Notes: generated by a model from the sequence alone, not told the origin. A stretch of DNA of 64,000 nt from Pseudomonas koreensis (GCF_024169245.1 NZ_JALJWP010000001.1:5147501-5211500), one strand, 5' to 3'. Shown: positions 26,853 to 36,843, counted from the stretch's first letter. Program-made: numbers and translations.

Positions 26853-27527
26853 ATGACGAACCTGATGAGTTTCGCCAAACGTTTCAAACATCGCGCGTAC
26901 GTGGCCCTGCCCTCCCTGCTGGCAGTCAGCGCGCTTTTTCTGTCCCTCGAATCCAGTGAAAGCCGCGCACAACCGGCGGACGGCACGCAGACCCTGGTGT
27001 TCCTGCGTCATGCGGAAAAACCCGAGGGCGGCCTCGGCCAGCTCAACTGCCAAGGCCTGAACCGGGCCATCGATCTGTCGACGCTGCTGCCGGAAAAATT
27101 CGGCAAGGCCGATTACGTGTTCGCCGCCAACCCGACGCGCAACGTTGAGGAAGGCGAACTGGACAACTCCTACAGCTACATTCGCCCGCTGATGACCATC
27201 AGCCCGGCCGCGATCAAGCTTGGCCTGCCGGTGAACATCGAGTTCTCCGCCAACGACACCAGCGATCTGGCCCGCGAGCTGCTGGACGAGAAGTATCACA
27301 ACTCGACGATCTACACCGCCTGGTCCCATGGCTATCTGCCGGAGCTGATCAACAAGGTCGCCGGCAATGCGGTCGGCAAAAAACAGAACATTACCGAAGA
27401 CTGGGCGGGCAACGACTTCGATTCGCTGTATGTGTTGACCCTGAAGTGGCACAACGGCAAAGCGAGTTTGCAAAGCCATAGCTACAAGCAGGGGCTGGAT
27501 AACGGCAAGGCAACCTGCCCGACCTGA
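26853..27527 (+). CDS. Exported histidine phosphatase family protein
   Basis: 224 residues. A hydrophobic N-terminal segment (about 17-33) acts as signal peptide or anchor. The catalytic phospho-histidine motif is LRHAEKP (His near residue 53), and the second His is in AWSHGYLPEL. The third-strand Arg pattern is less clear. Members remove phosphate from small or protein substrates; here probably in the periplasm. ATG at 26853 is favoured over the preceding TTG. The 270 bases upstream contain no gene. Confidence 0.8.
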   Translation: MTNLMSFAKRFKHRAYVALPSLLAVSALFLSLESSESRAQPADGTQTLVFLRHAEKPEGGLGQLNCQGLNRAIDLSTLLPEKFGKADYVFAANPTRNVEEGELDNSYSYIRPLMTISPAAIKLGLPVNIEFSANDTSDLARELLDEKYHNSTIYTAWSHGYLPELINKVAGNAVGKKQNITEDWAGNDFDSLYVLTLKWHNGKASLQSHSYKQGLDNGKATCPT

Positions 27528-27550
27528 GATTTGTAGTGCCTGACCTTGCG

Positions 27551-27619
27551 TCTTCGCGAGCAGGCTCGCTCCCACAGGGGAACGCATTTCAACTGTGGGA
27601 GCGAGCCTGCTCGCGAAGA
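27551..27619. repeat. REP pair, outward arrangement
   Basis: TTCGCGAGCAGGCTCGCTCC then TGTGGGAGCGAGCCTGCTCG and its tail, arranged in the opposite order to the other pairs, between the phosphatase and selU. Confidence 0.8.
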
Positions 27620-27636
27620 GGCCAGTTGCTTGCACC

Positions 27637-28740
27637 TCAAGCCTTCTGGCTCACCCGCTCGCGCAAATACTCGAGCACCGCCCCACGCTCCCCGGCGAAC
27701 TCGATCCGCCCACCCTTCTTTTCGCGCTGGAACACATACATCGGGTCGTAATATTCGCGCAGCAATACGGCGATCCACTCACGGAACAGCTCGACCGAAC
27801 CGCTACGGGCCTGTTCGGCCAGTGCCGCCTCCATCTGCAAATACATTCGCTGATAGCGCTCGCCACCCAGTCGCCGCTGAATATTGTTCAGGCTGGAAAT
27901 CAAGCGCTCGGCATACAGCGCAAAGCCCTGCTCGCCATGCACGGCGACGAACTCGGCGTGCAGGTCAATCACATAATCCTGCAGGATTCGCTCGACCCGA
28001 TTGTCGAGGCTGTCTTCGAGCCAGACCAGCGGTGCCGCTTGCATGCCTCGGTACAGCGGCAACGGCAAGGCACAGCTACCGACCACGCGACTCTCGTCTT
28101 CCAGGACAAATTGCCTGATCCCGCCGGCGCGTTTTTTCAGCACATCGACCGCCAGGCGATTTTCGAAATCGATGTTGCTCGGTTGCCCGGTGGCGCGCTT
28201 GCCGAAACTCGAACCGCGATGATTGGCATGGCCTTCCAGATCCAGACCATTGCGCAACTGCACCAGCACTTCAGTCTTGCCAGTACCGGTCATGCCACCG
28301 AGCAGAACCAGATCGCACTCGGCCACAGCCTGATCAACCGTCTCCAGGAGGAATGTGCGCATGGCCTTGTAGCCACCGCCCACACGCGGGTAATCGATGC
28401 CGCCCTCGTCCTTGATCCATTGCTGGACGAGCTGTGAACGCAGGCCACCGCGGAAACAATAGAGATAGCCATCGGGATGGTTACGGGCAAATTCGACCCA
28501 GCCCTGAATGCGCTCCTCCCGAACCTCGGCCGACACCAGCCGCTCACCCAATGCAATCGCCGCTTGCTGGCCGTGCTGTTTGTAACAGGTGCCGACCTGT
28601 TCGCGCTCACGGTCATTCATCAGCGGCAGATTGATCACACCCGGGAACGCGCCGTGGGAGAATTCGATCGGCGCACGGACATCCATCATTGGCCGGTCGT
28701 TGAGGAAAATGTCGCGGTAGTCGGTGCAGTCGCGGAGCAT
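27637..28740 (-). CDS. selU: tRNA 2-selenouridine synthase
   Basis: 367 residues (also called MnmH or YbbB). The N-terminal rhodanese domain has the catalytic Cys95 in [10 protein letters not shown]. The P-loop domain has [10 protein letters not shown] at 148-157. The enzyme replaces sulfur with selenium in the wobble uridine of certain tRNAs, through a geranylated intermediate, using selenophosphate. Its ATG overlaps the selD stop by one base, so selD-selU is a coupled operon. Confidence 0.95.
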   Translation of the reverse strand: MLRDCTDYRDIFLNDRPMMDVRAPIEFSHGAFPGVINLPLMNDREREQVGTCYKQHGQQAAIALGERLVSAEVREERIQGWVEFARNHPDGYLYCFRGGLRSQLVQQWIKDEGGIDYPRVGGGYKAMRTFLLETVDQAVAECDLVLLGGMTGTGKTEVLVQLRNGLDLEGHANHRGSSFGKRATGQPSNIDFENRLAVDVLKKRAGGIRQFVLEDESRVVGSCALPLPLYRGMQAAPLVWLEDSLDNRVERILQDYVIDLHAEFVAVHGEQGFALYAERLISSLNNIQRRLGGERYQRMYLQMEAALAEQARSGSVELFREWIAVLLREYYDPMYVFQREKKGGRIEFAGERGAVLEYLRERVSQKA

Positions 28741-29774
28741 CAGATCACCTCGACTGCGTTCGTCTGTCGCTCGACCAGTTCGCCGATCGGCTCAAGGTTC
28801 AGGCCCAGCTCGGCAGCAACGCCGAGGAACTCGTCATTGCCCTCAGGCGTGACCGCAATCAGCAGACCGCCGCTGGTTTGCGGGTCGCACAGCACGCGCT
28901 TGTGCAGCTCCTGTACGCGGCCGACCTTGCTCGAATAGCTGTCGAAATTGCGCAGCGTACCGCCCGGCACACAGCCCTGATCGAGGTAGTACTCGACGCT
29001 GTCCAGACGCGGCACGCGGTCGTAGGCGATGCGCGCGGTCAACTGGCTGCCATCGGCCATTTCCACCAGATGCCCGAGCAGGCCGAAACCGGTGACGTCG
29101 GTCATCGCGGTGACGCCGGCGAGTTTGCCGAAACGGCTGCCGGGCTTGTTCAGAGTGCACATCCAGTCACGGGCGACACCGACGTCGGCAACGCGCAATT
29201 TGCCCTTCTTTTCGGCAGTGGTGAGGATGCCGATGCCCAGCGGTTTGGTCAGGTACAACAGGCAACCGGCGGTAGCGGTGTCGTTGCGTTTCATGTGGCG
29301 TTTTTCCACCAGACCGGTGACGGCGAGGCCGAAGATCGGCTCCGGCGCATCGATCGAATGCCCGCCCGCCAACGGAATGCCCGCCGCGTCGCACACCGAG
29401 CGACCGCCACGAATCACCTCGCGCGCCACTTCCGGCGCCAGCACGTTCACCGGCCAGCCGAGGATCGCAATCGCCATCAACGGATCGCCACCCATCGCGT
29501 AGATGTCGCTGATCGCGTTGGTCGCGGCAATGCGGCCGAAGTCGAACGGATCATCGACGATCGGCATGAAGAAATCGGTGGTCGAGACCACACCGCGCTC
29601 GGCATCAATCTCATACACCGCCGCGTCATCGCGCGACGCGTTGCCGACCCAGAGTTTTGGATCGAGGTTCTGTGCGCCGCTGCCGGCGAGGATCACTTCC
29701 AGCACCTGCGGGGAAATCTTGCAGCCACAACCGGCGCCATGGCTGTATTGGGTCAGACGAATCGGCTCGCTCAT
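28740..29774 (-). CDS. selD: Selenophosphate synthetase
   Basis: 344 residues. It makes selenophosphate from selenide and ATP. The glycine-rich catalytic loop [10 protein letters not shown] supplies Cys16 and Lys19 (Cys17/Lys20 in E. coli); the active-site residue is Cys, not selenocysteine. Further conserved parts are [21 protein letters not shown] and [18 protein letters not shown]. No selA, selB or selenocysteine tRNA is in the window, so the visible use of selenophosphate is the downstream selU. Confidence 0.96.
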   Translation of the reverse strand: MSEPIRLTQYSHGAGCGCKISPQVLEVILAGSGAQNLDPKLWVGNASRDDAAVYEIDAERGVVSTTDFFMPIVDDPFDFGRIAATNAISDIYAMGGDPLMAIAILGWPVNVLAPEVAREVIRGGRSVCDAAGIPLAGGHSIDAPEPIFGLAVTGLVEKRHMKRNDTATAGCLLYLTKPLGIGILTTAEKKGKLRVADVGVARDWMCTLNKPGSRFGKLAGVTAMTDVTGFGLLGHLVEMADGSQLTARIAYDRVPRLDSVEYYLDQGCVPGGTLRNFDSYSSKVGRVQELHKRVLCDPQTSGGLLIAVTPEGNDEFLGVAAELGLNLEPIGELVERQTNAVEVI

Positions 29775-29853
29775 GGGAGAGTCTCTGGCAATGAATGGGG
29801 CGGATTCTAGCAGAGCGCGAGAGCGCAGATTTCAGTGCTGATCGAGCGGCCCT

Positions 29854-29919
29854 TTCGCGAGCAGGCTCGCTCCCACATTTGTACCGTGGTCTCCTGTGAG
29901 AGCGAGCCCGCTCGCGAAG
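29854..29919. repeat. REP pair, outward arrangement
   Basis: TCGCGAGCAGGCTCGCTCCC followed 20 bases later by TGTGAGAGCGAGCCCGCTCG, between selD and the end of the type VI effector island. Confidence 0.75.
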
Positions 29920-29946
29920 GCAATCGACCCTGCCCGCACCGCCCCG

Positions 29947-31056
29947 TCAACCCCGTCTGCAAACCTCAGCGAAAATCTGCGTAATCGGCCGATGCGGCTG
30001 GCGCTTGTGCATCCGCCGCACTTGTTCGCTCAGCCACAACAGCTCTTCACTGGGCTTGGCCCATTGCTCTTTCGGCAATGGCTCGGACCATTCGCGCATG
30101 ACTTCCGGCAGCGCCTGCTTGCCGATTGTTTCGAGTCGGCGCACTTCCCATTCGACCAGACGGTTGGGAATCGTCCATAAAGTCATGACGTGATACAGGT
30201 ACCAAAAGAACCCCGACAGCCGCGAGCGGCGGCCTTCACGTATCTGCTGATGCATCCGCGCCCGGGCGTTACGGAAAGTGTGCAGGCCTTCGTGGGGCGG
30301 GTCGTCCGGGCCTTGAAGGTCTTGCAGGTCCTGAATCGATTTGAGGTCGTTGACCTCGTACTCCATGTAACCGCGAATCGCTTCCCAGTGGCTGATCGCA
30401 AGCTCCAGGCCGGCACATTGGAATTCGAGGCTGGTGAGGGTTTCGCCGTGACGAAAACCGATGCCCATGCCGTATTGGCGATGGATGCCGAATTGGGTGG
30501 CGCCTTTGGCTTCGATAATCCAGGCGCTGAGCGATTCCCACGGGACGAAAACTGGTTCGGTGGCCCCTTCGGGCATAAAGCAGACTTCGCGGCGTTGGCG
30601 GTTGAAGCGGGTTGGAATGAGGGAGAGGCGTTTTTTATGGAAGTGGTGCCAGACGCCCAGGCCGATCAGTAGAATCAAAGGCTCGGTCAGTAACGCGCTT
30701 TCATATCCTGCTTGGAATATACCCACTATTGATTCCCAAATGAGTGTTGGACCATAGCCGAATACGACACCCAGCATTCCCGTAATCAAGGGGAATATGA
30801 AAATGACCATAACCGCTAAACTGACCGGCCCCCCCAACGTCATTTGCCACATAAAAACTTGCGGCTGGCCTAATCCGAAGTCCATGTAAACATCATTGAG
30901 CTCACCGATATGTGGACCATAAGGGGGCATCGGTGTGGGCAGTGGCAACGGTGCGAGATAGGTGATCTTTCCGCTTGGAAAAGGCTCTACATCGCCCGGT
31001 CGTCTAATCACCTTACATTGAGCATCAACAAGAGGCTCATCGTGATCATTCAGCAT
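29947..31056 (-). CDS. Second putative type VI immunity protein (DUF6708-like, duplicate copy)
   Basis: 369 residues. It is a close paralogue of the gene at 31285. Residues about 25-60 and 130-366 are almost identical between the two, while residues 66-125, which contain two or three membrane segments (for example LAVMVIFIFPLITGMLGVVFG), are different. It follows a 3' remnant of the effector gene and overlaps it by 11 bases, exactly as the other copy overlaps the intact effector. This makes it look like an immunity gene against a lost or variant effector. I recall such proteins as DUF6708, without certainty. The immunity role is inferred from position only. Confidence 0.7.
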   Translation of the reverse strand: MLNDHDEPLVDAQCKVIRRPGDVEPFPSGKITYLAPLPLPTPMPPYGPHIGELNDVYMDFGLGQPQVFMWQMTLGGPVSLAVMVIFIFPLITGMLGVVFGYGPTLIWESIVGIFQAGYESALLTEPLILLIGLGVWHHFHKKRLSLIPTRFNRQRREVCFMPEGATEPVFVPWESLSAWIIEAKGATQFGIHRQYGMGIGFRHGETLTSLEFQCAGLELAISHWEAIRGYMEYEVNDLKSIQDLQDLQGPDDPPHEGLHTFRNARARMHQQIREGRRSRLSGFFWYLYHVMTLWTIPNRLVEWEVRRLETIGKQALPEVMREWSEPLPKEQWAKPSEELLWLSEQVRRMHKRQPHRPITQIFAEVCRRG

Positions 31057-31195
31057 GGTCAGCCCATTCGAGGTATTGAGTTTCTACCAGCAAAACCGGA
31101 GGGTTTTCCTCGACCGACCCGGTAGCAACAACCGAAGAATGGCCGGCCCGAGGGTCTCCCACCTCGGCCAAGTTCAACCGAAACATCCGCATCCA
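31046..31195 (-). pseudogene. 3' remnant of a second VasX-like effector gene
   Basis: The minus-strand frame ends NPPVLLVETQYLEWADHAE, matching the C-terminus of the intact effector (KPPVLLVDAQLLERADHAE); upstream GDPRAGHSSVVAT matches LDPRGEGHFGVVT. About 40-45 residues of homology remain, also visible in the DNA. A REP unit at 31206 lies just beyond the point where similarity is lost. The rest of the effector is absent. The stop overlaps the next start by 11 bases, as in the intact pair. Confidence 0.8.
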
Positions 31196-31205
31196 ACGCG
31201 GTCCC

Positions 31206-31231
31206 CTGTGGGAGCGAGCCTGCTCGCGAAG
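31206..31231. repeat. Single REP unit, GAGCGAGCCTGCTCGCGA type
   Basis: TGTGGGAGCGAGCCTGCTCG plus CGAAGG, without a nearby inverted partner. It abuts the effector remnant. Confidence 0.8.
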
Positions 31232-31284
31232 GCGCTCAAACAGGCAAAAAACCTTCCTCCCTCTGGTCAAAAAACTGCTCTGCA

Positions 31285-32400
31285 TCAGTCCACAGCCCGC
31301 CTGCAAACCTCAGCGAAAATCTGCGTAATCGGCCGATGCGGCTGGCGCTTGTTCATCCGCCGCACCTGTTCACTCAGCCGCAACAGCTCTTCGCTGGGCT
31401 TGGCCCATTGCTCTTTTGGCAATGGCTCGGACCATTCGCGCATGACTTCCGGCAGCGCCTGTTTGCCGATTGTTTCGAGTCGGCGCACTTCCCATTCGAC
31501 CAAACGGTTTGGAATCGTCCATAAAGTCATGACGTGATACAGGTACCAAAAAAATCCCGACAGCCGCGAGCGGCGGCCTTCACGGATCTGCTGATGCATC
31601 CGCGCGCGGGCGTTACGAAAAGTGTGCAGGCCTTCGTGGGGTGGGTCGTCCGGGCCTTGCAGATCCTGCAAGGCCTGAATCGATTTGAGGTCGTTGACTT
31701 CGTACTCCATGTAACCGCGAATCGCTTCCCAATGACTGATCGCAAGCTCCAGGCCGGCGCATTGGAATTCCTGGCTTATGAGATTTTCACCTTGGTAGAA
31801 ACCGATGCCCATGCCGTATTGGCGGTGGATGCCAAACTGGGTGGCGCCTTTGGCTTCGATGATCCAGGCGGACAGCGATTCCCATGGGACGAAGACTGGT
31901 TCGGTGGCGCCTTCGGGCATGAAGCAGACTTCGCGGCGTTGGCGGTTGAAGCGGGTTGGAATTAGGGATAGACGTTTTTTGTGGACGTGGTGCCAGACGC
32001 CTAGGCCAATAAACAAGGCAATCAAACCCGTTGAGAACGCCAATTTGTAAATGGCAAAAAAAATACCTTCAATGACTTCTTTAATGAACTCCCAGCTATC
32101 ACCGAACAGAAGTCCTATAAACCCTCCCATCAGTGGATATAGAAAGGCGATCATTAATGTGCCGCTGAATGGTCCGCCTAAAATGACTTGCCAAGAAAAA
32201 ACCTCCAGTGTCCCTAAACCGAAATCCATATAAACGTCATTCAGTTCACCGTTATGCGGACCGTAAGCTGGCATTGATGTTGGTAATGGCAAGGGCGCGA
32301 GATAGGTAATTTTTCCGCTCGGAAACGCCTCAGTGTCACCGGTCTTTCTAGGCTGTCGAAGCGGGTGAGTTGCTAATGGATCATCGTGATTATTCAGCAT
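31285..32400 (-). CDS. Putative immunity protein for the VasX-like effector (DUF6708-like)
   Basis: 371 residues. A soluble N-terminal stretch with FPSGKITYLAPLPLPT is followed by membrane segments at about 74-105 and 118-140 (TLMIAFLYPLMGGFIGLLFG; LAFSTGLIALFIGLGVWHH), and a cytosolic C-terminal domain with RFNRQRREVCFMPEGATEPV. The start overlaps the effector stop by 11 bases, so the two are translationally coupled. Membrane proteins encoded right after pore-forming type VI effectors, such as TsiV2 after VasX, are typically immunity proteins. The membrane region is poorer in GC than the rest. Function is inferred from context. Confidence 0.72.
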   Translation of the reverse strand: MLNNHDDPLATHPLRQPRKTGDTEAFPSGKITYLAPLPLPTSMPAYGPHNGELNDVYMDFGLGTLEVFSWQVILGGPFSGTLMIAFLYPLMGGFIGLLFGDSWEFIKEVIEGIFFAIYKLAFSTGLIALFIGLGVWHHVHKKRLSLIPTRFNRQRREVCFMPEGATEPVFVPWESLSAWIIEAKGATQFGIHRQYGMGIGFYQGENLISQEFQCAGLELAISHWEAIRGYMEYEVNDLKSIQALQDLQGPDDPPHEGLHTFRNARARMHQQIREGRRSRLSGFFWYLYHVMTLWTIPNRLVEWEVRRLETIGKQALPEVMREWSEPLPKEQWAKPSEELLRLSEQVRRMNKRQPHRPITQIFAEVCRRAVD

Positions 32401-35400
32401 GGTCAGCTCTTTCTAACAGTTGAGCGTCAACCAGCAAAACTGGAGGTTTTTCTTTGGCCTGTTGGGGAGTAACAACCCCAAAATGACCCTCACCACGCGG
32501 ATCTAGGTGAATGACGCGAGTTCGAGATGCCCATTCACCTTTTTCATTCAATGTCTGAACGCACACAGCCAATTCCAGCGTTTCTTTCGCGGGAACAAAT
32601 TCCGACCCGAGGCCCGCTGGATACTGGAGACAAAGTATCAGTCCTTCTGGGCTGGACTTCACGATGCGCAGGCTGCTTAAAATCTCGTCACTAATGACAT
32701 CTCGCTGCTCTCGTGGTGCTCCTCGACTGTGCAGCGGAATTGAAATGCGGTGCGCGCCGATACCTAAACGGGAGGTTGGGTTCCCGCCAAACGGAGACAG
32801 CAGATCATTCAGCGTTAGGGTCGGCAATGCTAAGTGAATATCGCTGGGTTTGGCTTTGAATAACAGATCCTTCAGCCAAGAGTCGTACAGATTTGGGCCA
32901 AGCTGCGCGTAAGGTGCGTGAATTAAAAAAGCCAGATAACTTTGATAGTCATCAAGTGAGTGGTCGCCACGCATCTCGCTATCCCTACTCCACGGTGTGA
33001 TTTTCAACCATTTATCGTGAGCACTGATGTTGTAGCGGCTGTACAGCCAGCTGCCCCCCAGCTCTAGAACAGTAAAAAGTGCTCCAGCGAGATTGAAGCG
33101 GAAAAAGACGGTGGATAAACGTGTGCCAGCAGCGGCCCAAGCAGCTCTTCGAGCGGCATTACTTGACGCCTTCAATACCTTGAATGTGGAGTGGACAGTG
33201 TTGGTCAAACCATAGCCACTAGCTGATGTCATGCCACCAGCTCCCATCGTCGCCAATGCAGCTGCGCTTTGCGCCGAATGATTTCCACTGCGAACCGCCT
33301 GTTCCCAGTTTTTGCGCTGCGTGACAAAACTGTTCGTAGAAGAAGCCAACCCTGACAAATATGTAAAAAAACCCAATCCCACATGCAATTTCCCCATCTG
33401 CACGTGCACGGTCTGCAACGCATGGAGCTGAACGCTTGCCACTAGAGAAGCGCAGCGAACTTTTAACGCCGTATCAGCAAGACTTTGTGCGGCACTAAAT
33501 CCCGCCGCTCCCGTTGCAACGACTGAATTCATCAACGAGGTCCACACTCTTTCATTTACAGCCTGCCTGCGCAGCTCCCGATAAACCCCCACCAAATTCA
33601 CCACCTGCACCAACACCACCAACAATCCCATCCCCTCCGTCCGCACCAGACTCGCCTTCGAAACCCCCGCCACCCCTGCACGAATATTTTCCAGCAACCC
33701 ACGCAATTCCCCTTGCTGCGCCGGCGGAAACACCACCGTCACGCCCGCTTTCGCCGGGGTGGCGCCATACAGCCGTGCCGAGCGATCAGGCAACTCATCA
33801 ATCGGGCTCAACGCCGCCGCCAGCCTTCCTTCGAACAAGGCCAGTTGCGTACGCACGCGGACGATTTCCTGCTGCAATTCCACCGCCCGGGCGGTTTTGT
33901 GGCCCTGGCGATTTTTGTTGTGGGTGAGCTGGTTGCGTTCGCGGTTGAGGGTTTTCAGGTAGTCGCGTTCGCGCAGCACTTCCTTGATCGTGGCTTGCAG
34001 CGCCGCTTGTTCCGCCGGGGTGGACACGGTGAAGGTCACGCCGCTGGTTCGCGCGGCGTCGAATACGCGCAGGCGCAGGGCTTTGGGCAAGCGCTGGAAC
34101 AGCTCGTCGAGGTCGGGGATTTTCTCGCCGGCGAGGTCGAAGCCTTCCAGCGCCCGGTTCAGGCCGAGGTTCAGCGCCGGGCTGTAGGTGTCTTGCACCG
34201 CATCGGCGAGGACGCGGCTGTGTGCGGGCAGATCGTCGAGGGCCGGCAGCTGCGGCTGCTCGATGCTCTGCAATTTGGCCAGCCAGTCCGGCAGGTTGTT
34301 GAACATCGCCATGCCGGCGTTGAACAGCGTTGAATATTGCCCGGCGTGCTCGGTCTGCAGGCGCAGCGGCAAGGTGTAAAACAACGGGCGGGTCAGTTGC
34401 GGATGTTGCTCGAGGTAACCGAGCATTTGTTCGTTGGCCGTGTCGCTGCGACCGATGTCCTTCAGGCAGGCGTATTCGCTGGCGAAGGCCTGATCGATCT
34501 GCGCCGGCAGTTGCCCGTCGAAATACCACGCCGAGCGATGGAAACGCCCGGCGCACAGCAGTTGCGCGCGATCGGCGGTGATGCGTTCGAGCAGGCGATT
34601 CCAGCGTCCGAGGTTGTCGCGATGATTGTTCAGCACCTCGTCCATGGCCGGGCGGTCGATCAGGTCGTTGATGCCGCGCTTGCCGCTGAGCAGCGGGCCG
34701 TCGAGCACGTCTTTCATGCGCCGGCTCTGATCCTTGCCGAGCTCGACCAGTGTGCTCAGGTGACGCTCGACGAAGTCGGCCGGGGCGACTTCAACAAAAT
34801 ATTCACGGGTGTAAAAGCGCCGATCCGCCTCGGCCGTGACGCGAGCATGTGCGGTGAAATCCGGGGCGACGCCGTCGAAACGGTTCAGCGTCAGCGACTG
34901 ATCGAGTGCCTTTTCGCGAAGCTGTTGCAACTCAGGCGTGGCTTCGACTGCAACTGGCTCGACCTCACCACCCTTGTTCAAATACTCGAGCAGCGCCTGC
35001 CGGGTGTTTTCCCGATCCGGCTCGGGCAATTGCTCCAGTTCAGCGAACAATGCCTGGGCGCGCGGATCGTCGCTGGCCTTGGCCAGGGTGTCGAAATCCT
35101 GAGCGCCGAGCTGGCTCAGCGACTCGATGTAGCTGGCCAGCAGATAGTCGCGCTCGTTGTTATCGGTGTTGCTCCACTGCTCGATCCAGCCGACCACCAG
35201 GTCCTGATAACCGGCCAGGTCGCGCATTACCCCAAGGTCGTCGTTGATCAACAGAAACAGCGTGTCGTCCTGATAAGGTCCGCGCACCCGACCAAGAAAT
35301 TCGCCGATATGCGCCTCGCGAAAACGTCGCGGGTTTTCCCACAGATAGGGTTCACGCTCGTGCTCCGGCGCGTCGCTGACCTGCACCACCGGCATCCGCG

Positions 35401-35980
35401 TGGCGTCCGCCTCGGCCAGCGGTTTCGCTGTGCAGGCCACTTCCGCCAGCCACTGTTTGGCCTGGGCCACGGTGAGCAGATGCTCGCCGCCGATCAGACA
35501 ATGCACGGGGCCAAGATCGACCGCCTGCATGAAGTGCTCGCGCTCCTCCGCGCTGTCCAGCACCTGTCGGCATTTCGCCGCGCTCAACTGCACGTCGGCG
35601 AAGGTCACGTAGAGGGTGCTTTTGCGCGAAAAGATCAACGCCGGACGTTCTTCAATGGCGCTGCGCTGATCCTCGCTGACGCTTTTGCCGCGATGCAGCA
35701 ATGCGCTGATGACGCCGTCCAGCACGCGATATTCGTAGAGCTCGCCGCTGAGGTTGTCGACGATGTACAGCCAGCCATCGCGCAGGCGGCGGATGCCCAT
35801 GGGTCGCGTGGTCAGGGTGTACGGCAGCGTGAGTTCGGTGCTGGGGTCGAGGGGTTTTTCCACCAGGCCGTAAGCGAGGGGCAGCAGTTGCACGTGGGTG
35901 TTGCGCAAGGGGCAGGCGGCTGGCGCACCAATGGGCGCTTTCGACGCGGCTAACGCATCGAGGTTGGCGGGGTGATTCAT
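32390..35980 (-). CDS. VasX-like type VI secretion effector, membrane-acting
   Basis: 1196 residues. The N-terminal part (about 1-330) begins with a region typical of VasX/BTH_I2691-type effectors (CPLRNTHVQLLPLAYGLVEK, then LPYTLTTRPMGIRRLRDGWLYI). A long helical middle follows. Hydrophobic segments suited to membrane insertion lie at about 780-800, 865-885 and 955-978 (FNLAGALFTVLELGGSWLYS). The last 220 residues are soluble. VasX-type proteins disrupt the inner membrane of target cells. The part encoding roughly residues 800-1196 is visibly lower in GC than the first two thirds. It overlaps the DUF4123 gene by four bases (ATGA) and the immunity gene by eleven. Confidence 0.85.
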   Translation of the reverse strand: MNHPANLDALAASKAPIGAPAACPLRNTHVQLLPLAYGLVEKPLDPSTELTLPYTLTTRPMGIRRLRDGWLYIVDNLSGELYEYRVLDGVISALLHRGKSVSEDQRSAIEERPALIFSRKSTLYVTFADVQLSAAKCRQVLDSAEEREHFMQAVDLGPVHCLIGGEHLLTVAQAKQWLAEVACTAKPLAEADATRMPVVQVSDAPEHEREPYLWENPRRFREAHIGEFLGRVRGPYQDDTLFLLINDDLGVMRDLAGYQDLVVGWIEQWSNTDNNERDYLLASYIESLSQLGAQDFDTLAKASDDPRAQALFAELEQLPEPDRENTRQALLEYLNKGGEVEPVAVEATPELQQLREKALDQSLTLNRFDGVAPDFTAHARVTAEADRRFYTREYFVEVAPADFVERHLSTLVELGKDQSRRMKDVLDGPLLSGKRGINDLIDRPAMDEVLNNHRDNLGRWNRLLERITADRAQLLCAGRFHRSAWYFDGQLPAQIDQAFASEYACLKDIGRSDTANEQMLGYLEQHPQLTRPLFYTLPLRLQTEHAGQYSTLFNAGMAMFNNLPDWLAKLQSIEQPQLPALDDLPAHSRVLADAVQDTYSPALNLGLNRALEGFDLAGEKIPDLDELFQRLPKALRLRVFDAARTSGVTFTVSTPAEQAALQATIKEVLRERDYLKTLNRERNQLTHNKNRQGHKTARAVELQQEIVRVRTQLALFEGRLAAALSPIDELPDRSARLYGATPAKAGVTVVFPPAQQGELRGLLENIRAGVAGVSKASLVRTEGMGLLVVLVQVVNLVGVYRELRRQAVNERVWTSLMNSVVATGAAGFSAAQSLADTALKVRCASLVASVQLHALQTVHVQMGKLHVGLGFFTYLSGLASSTNSFVTQRKNWEQAVRSGNHSAQSAAALATMGAGGMTSASGYGLTNTVHSTFKVLKASSNAARRAAWAAAGTRLSTVFFRFNLAGALFTVLELGGSWLYSRYNISAHDKWLKITPWSRDSEMRGDHSLDDYQSYLAFLIHAPYAQLGPNLYDSWLKDLLFKAKPSDIHLALPTLTLNDLLSPFGGNPTSRLGIGAHRISIPLHSRGAPREQRDVISDEILSSLRIVKSSPEGLILCLQYPAGLGSEFVPAKETLELAVCVQTLNEKGEWASRTRVIHLDPRGEGHFGVVTPQQAKEKPPVLLVDAQLLERADHAE

Positions 35981-36843
35981 GATTGATTTCTCTCAGAGAC
36001 CCATCGGAAGGCCATTGCAGCGGCAATCGCAACGCGCTCGCCGGGGGATTGCAGCGAAGGTGTGTGCATCAGCTGATGGATCTGCGGATGCCGATTGCAC
36101 GCTGCATCGTCCAGCCATGCCACCACGTTGGCGTACAGCAGAATCTCGGACGGGCTGCTCAAGGCAAGCTCGCTGGCATGGGCGTGGATGCGTTCCAGCA
36201 GTTGCCAGCGTTCAACTGCCGTGTCCCCGGCATGAAAATCAGGAAAGTGCTTGAGCAGGTGCGTATCGATGTCGAGCAACACCCGCCGCCGATCCACCCG
36301 ATCCAGCGCGGCATCCTGCTCGGCACTCAACCGATACGGCGCCACCAACGCCCCAACCTGCCCGTGCTGAGGTCGCTGACAGTGCCAGACTCCCCCCGCA
36401 CCATCCGCCGTGACCACACACCCCAGCGGCCCGAACAGACTCGCATCGCCGCTGGCAAACAGCGCCTGCGTCACGGCGGCATCCGCCAGCCGCAACAACA
36501 CCGGCGAGCCGACCGGCAGCTCGACGATCAGCAGCTGGCGCAAGTGCTCGACGATTTCATGCGCCGGCGCGGCGCTGAACAACAGCACGCCCCACTCCTG
36601 TTGGGCATGCTGCAGATAAAACCGCGCCACCGGATCGTCAGCGTCAGCGAGCGCCACCAGCAGCGGCGAGATGTCGCGCAGGGCCGAAAACGGTGGCTGG
36701 TCGAACAGCGCAAAAGCGTTGGCGGCGGGATCGAGCCTTCGCAGTTGCGCTGGCAAATCCGCGATCGTCGCACCGTCGAGCAGCACAAACGCCTGCTGCT
36801 CAGCCCACGGCAAACCTTCAGGCCAATCCGTCAGAAGGCTCAT
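35977..36843 (-). CDS. DUF4123 type VI effector adaptor
   Basis: 288 residues. The DUF4123 domain (about 18-135) has AFVLLDGATIADLPAQL and ANAFALFDQPPFSALRDISPLLVAL, and DASLFGPLGCVV. DUF4123 proteins (also Tap or TEC) load a specific effector onto the VgrG spike and are not secreted. The gene lies between vgrG and the effector, overlapping each by four bases, so all three are translated together. A longer upstream reading inside vgrG is not used because ATG at 36843 gives the standard N-terminus and overlap. Confidence 0.9.
   Translation of the reverse strand: MSLLTDWPEGLPWAEQQAFVLLDGATIADLPAQLRRLDPAANAFALFDQPPFSALRDISPLLVALADADDPVARFYLQHAQQEWGVLLFSAAPAHEIVEHLRQLLIVELPVGSPVLLRLADAAVTQALFASGDASLFGPLGCVVTADGAGGVWHCQRPQHGQVGALVAPYRLSAEQDAALDRVDRRRVLLDIDTHLLKHFPDFHAGDTAVERWQLLERIHAHASELALSSPSEILLYANVVAWLDDAACNRHPQIHQLMHTPSLQSPGERVAIAAAMAFRWVSERNQS

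Noticed and set aside
34337..35953. 538-codon plus-strand frame opposite the VasX-like effector
   Set aside because: High GC on the complementary strand keeps the frame open; the minus-strand effector has the adaptor and immunity overlaps and family sequence.
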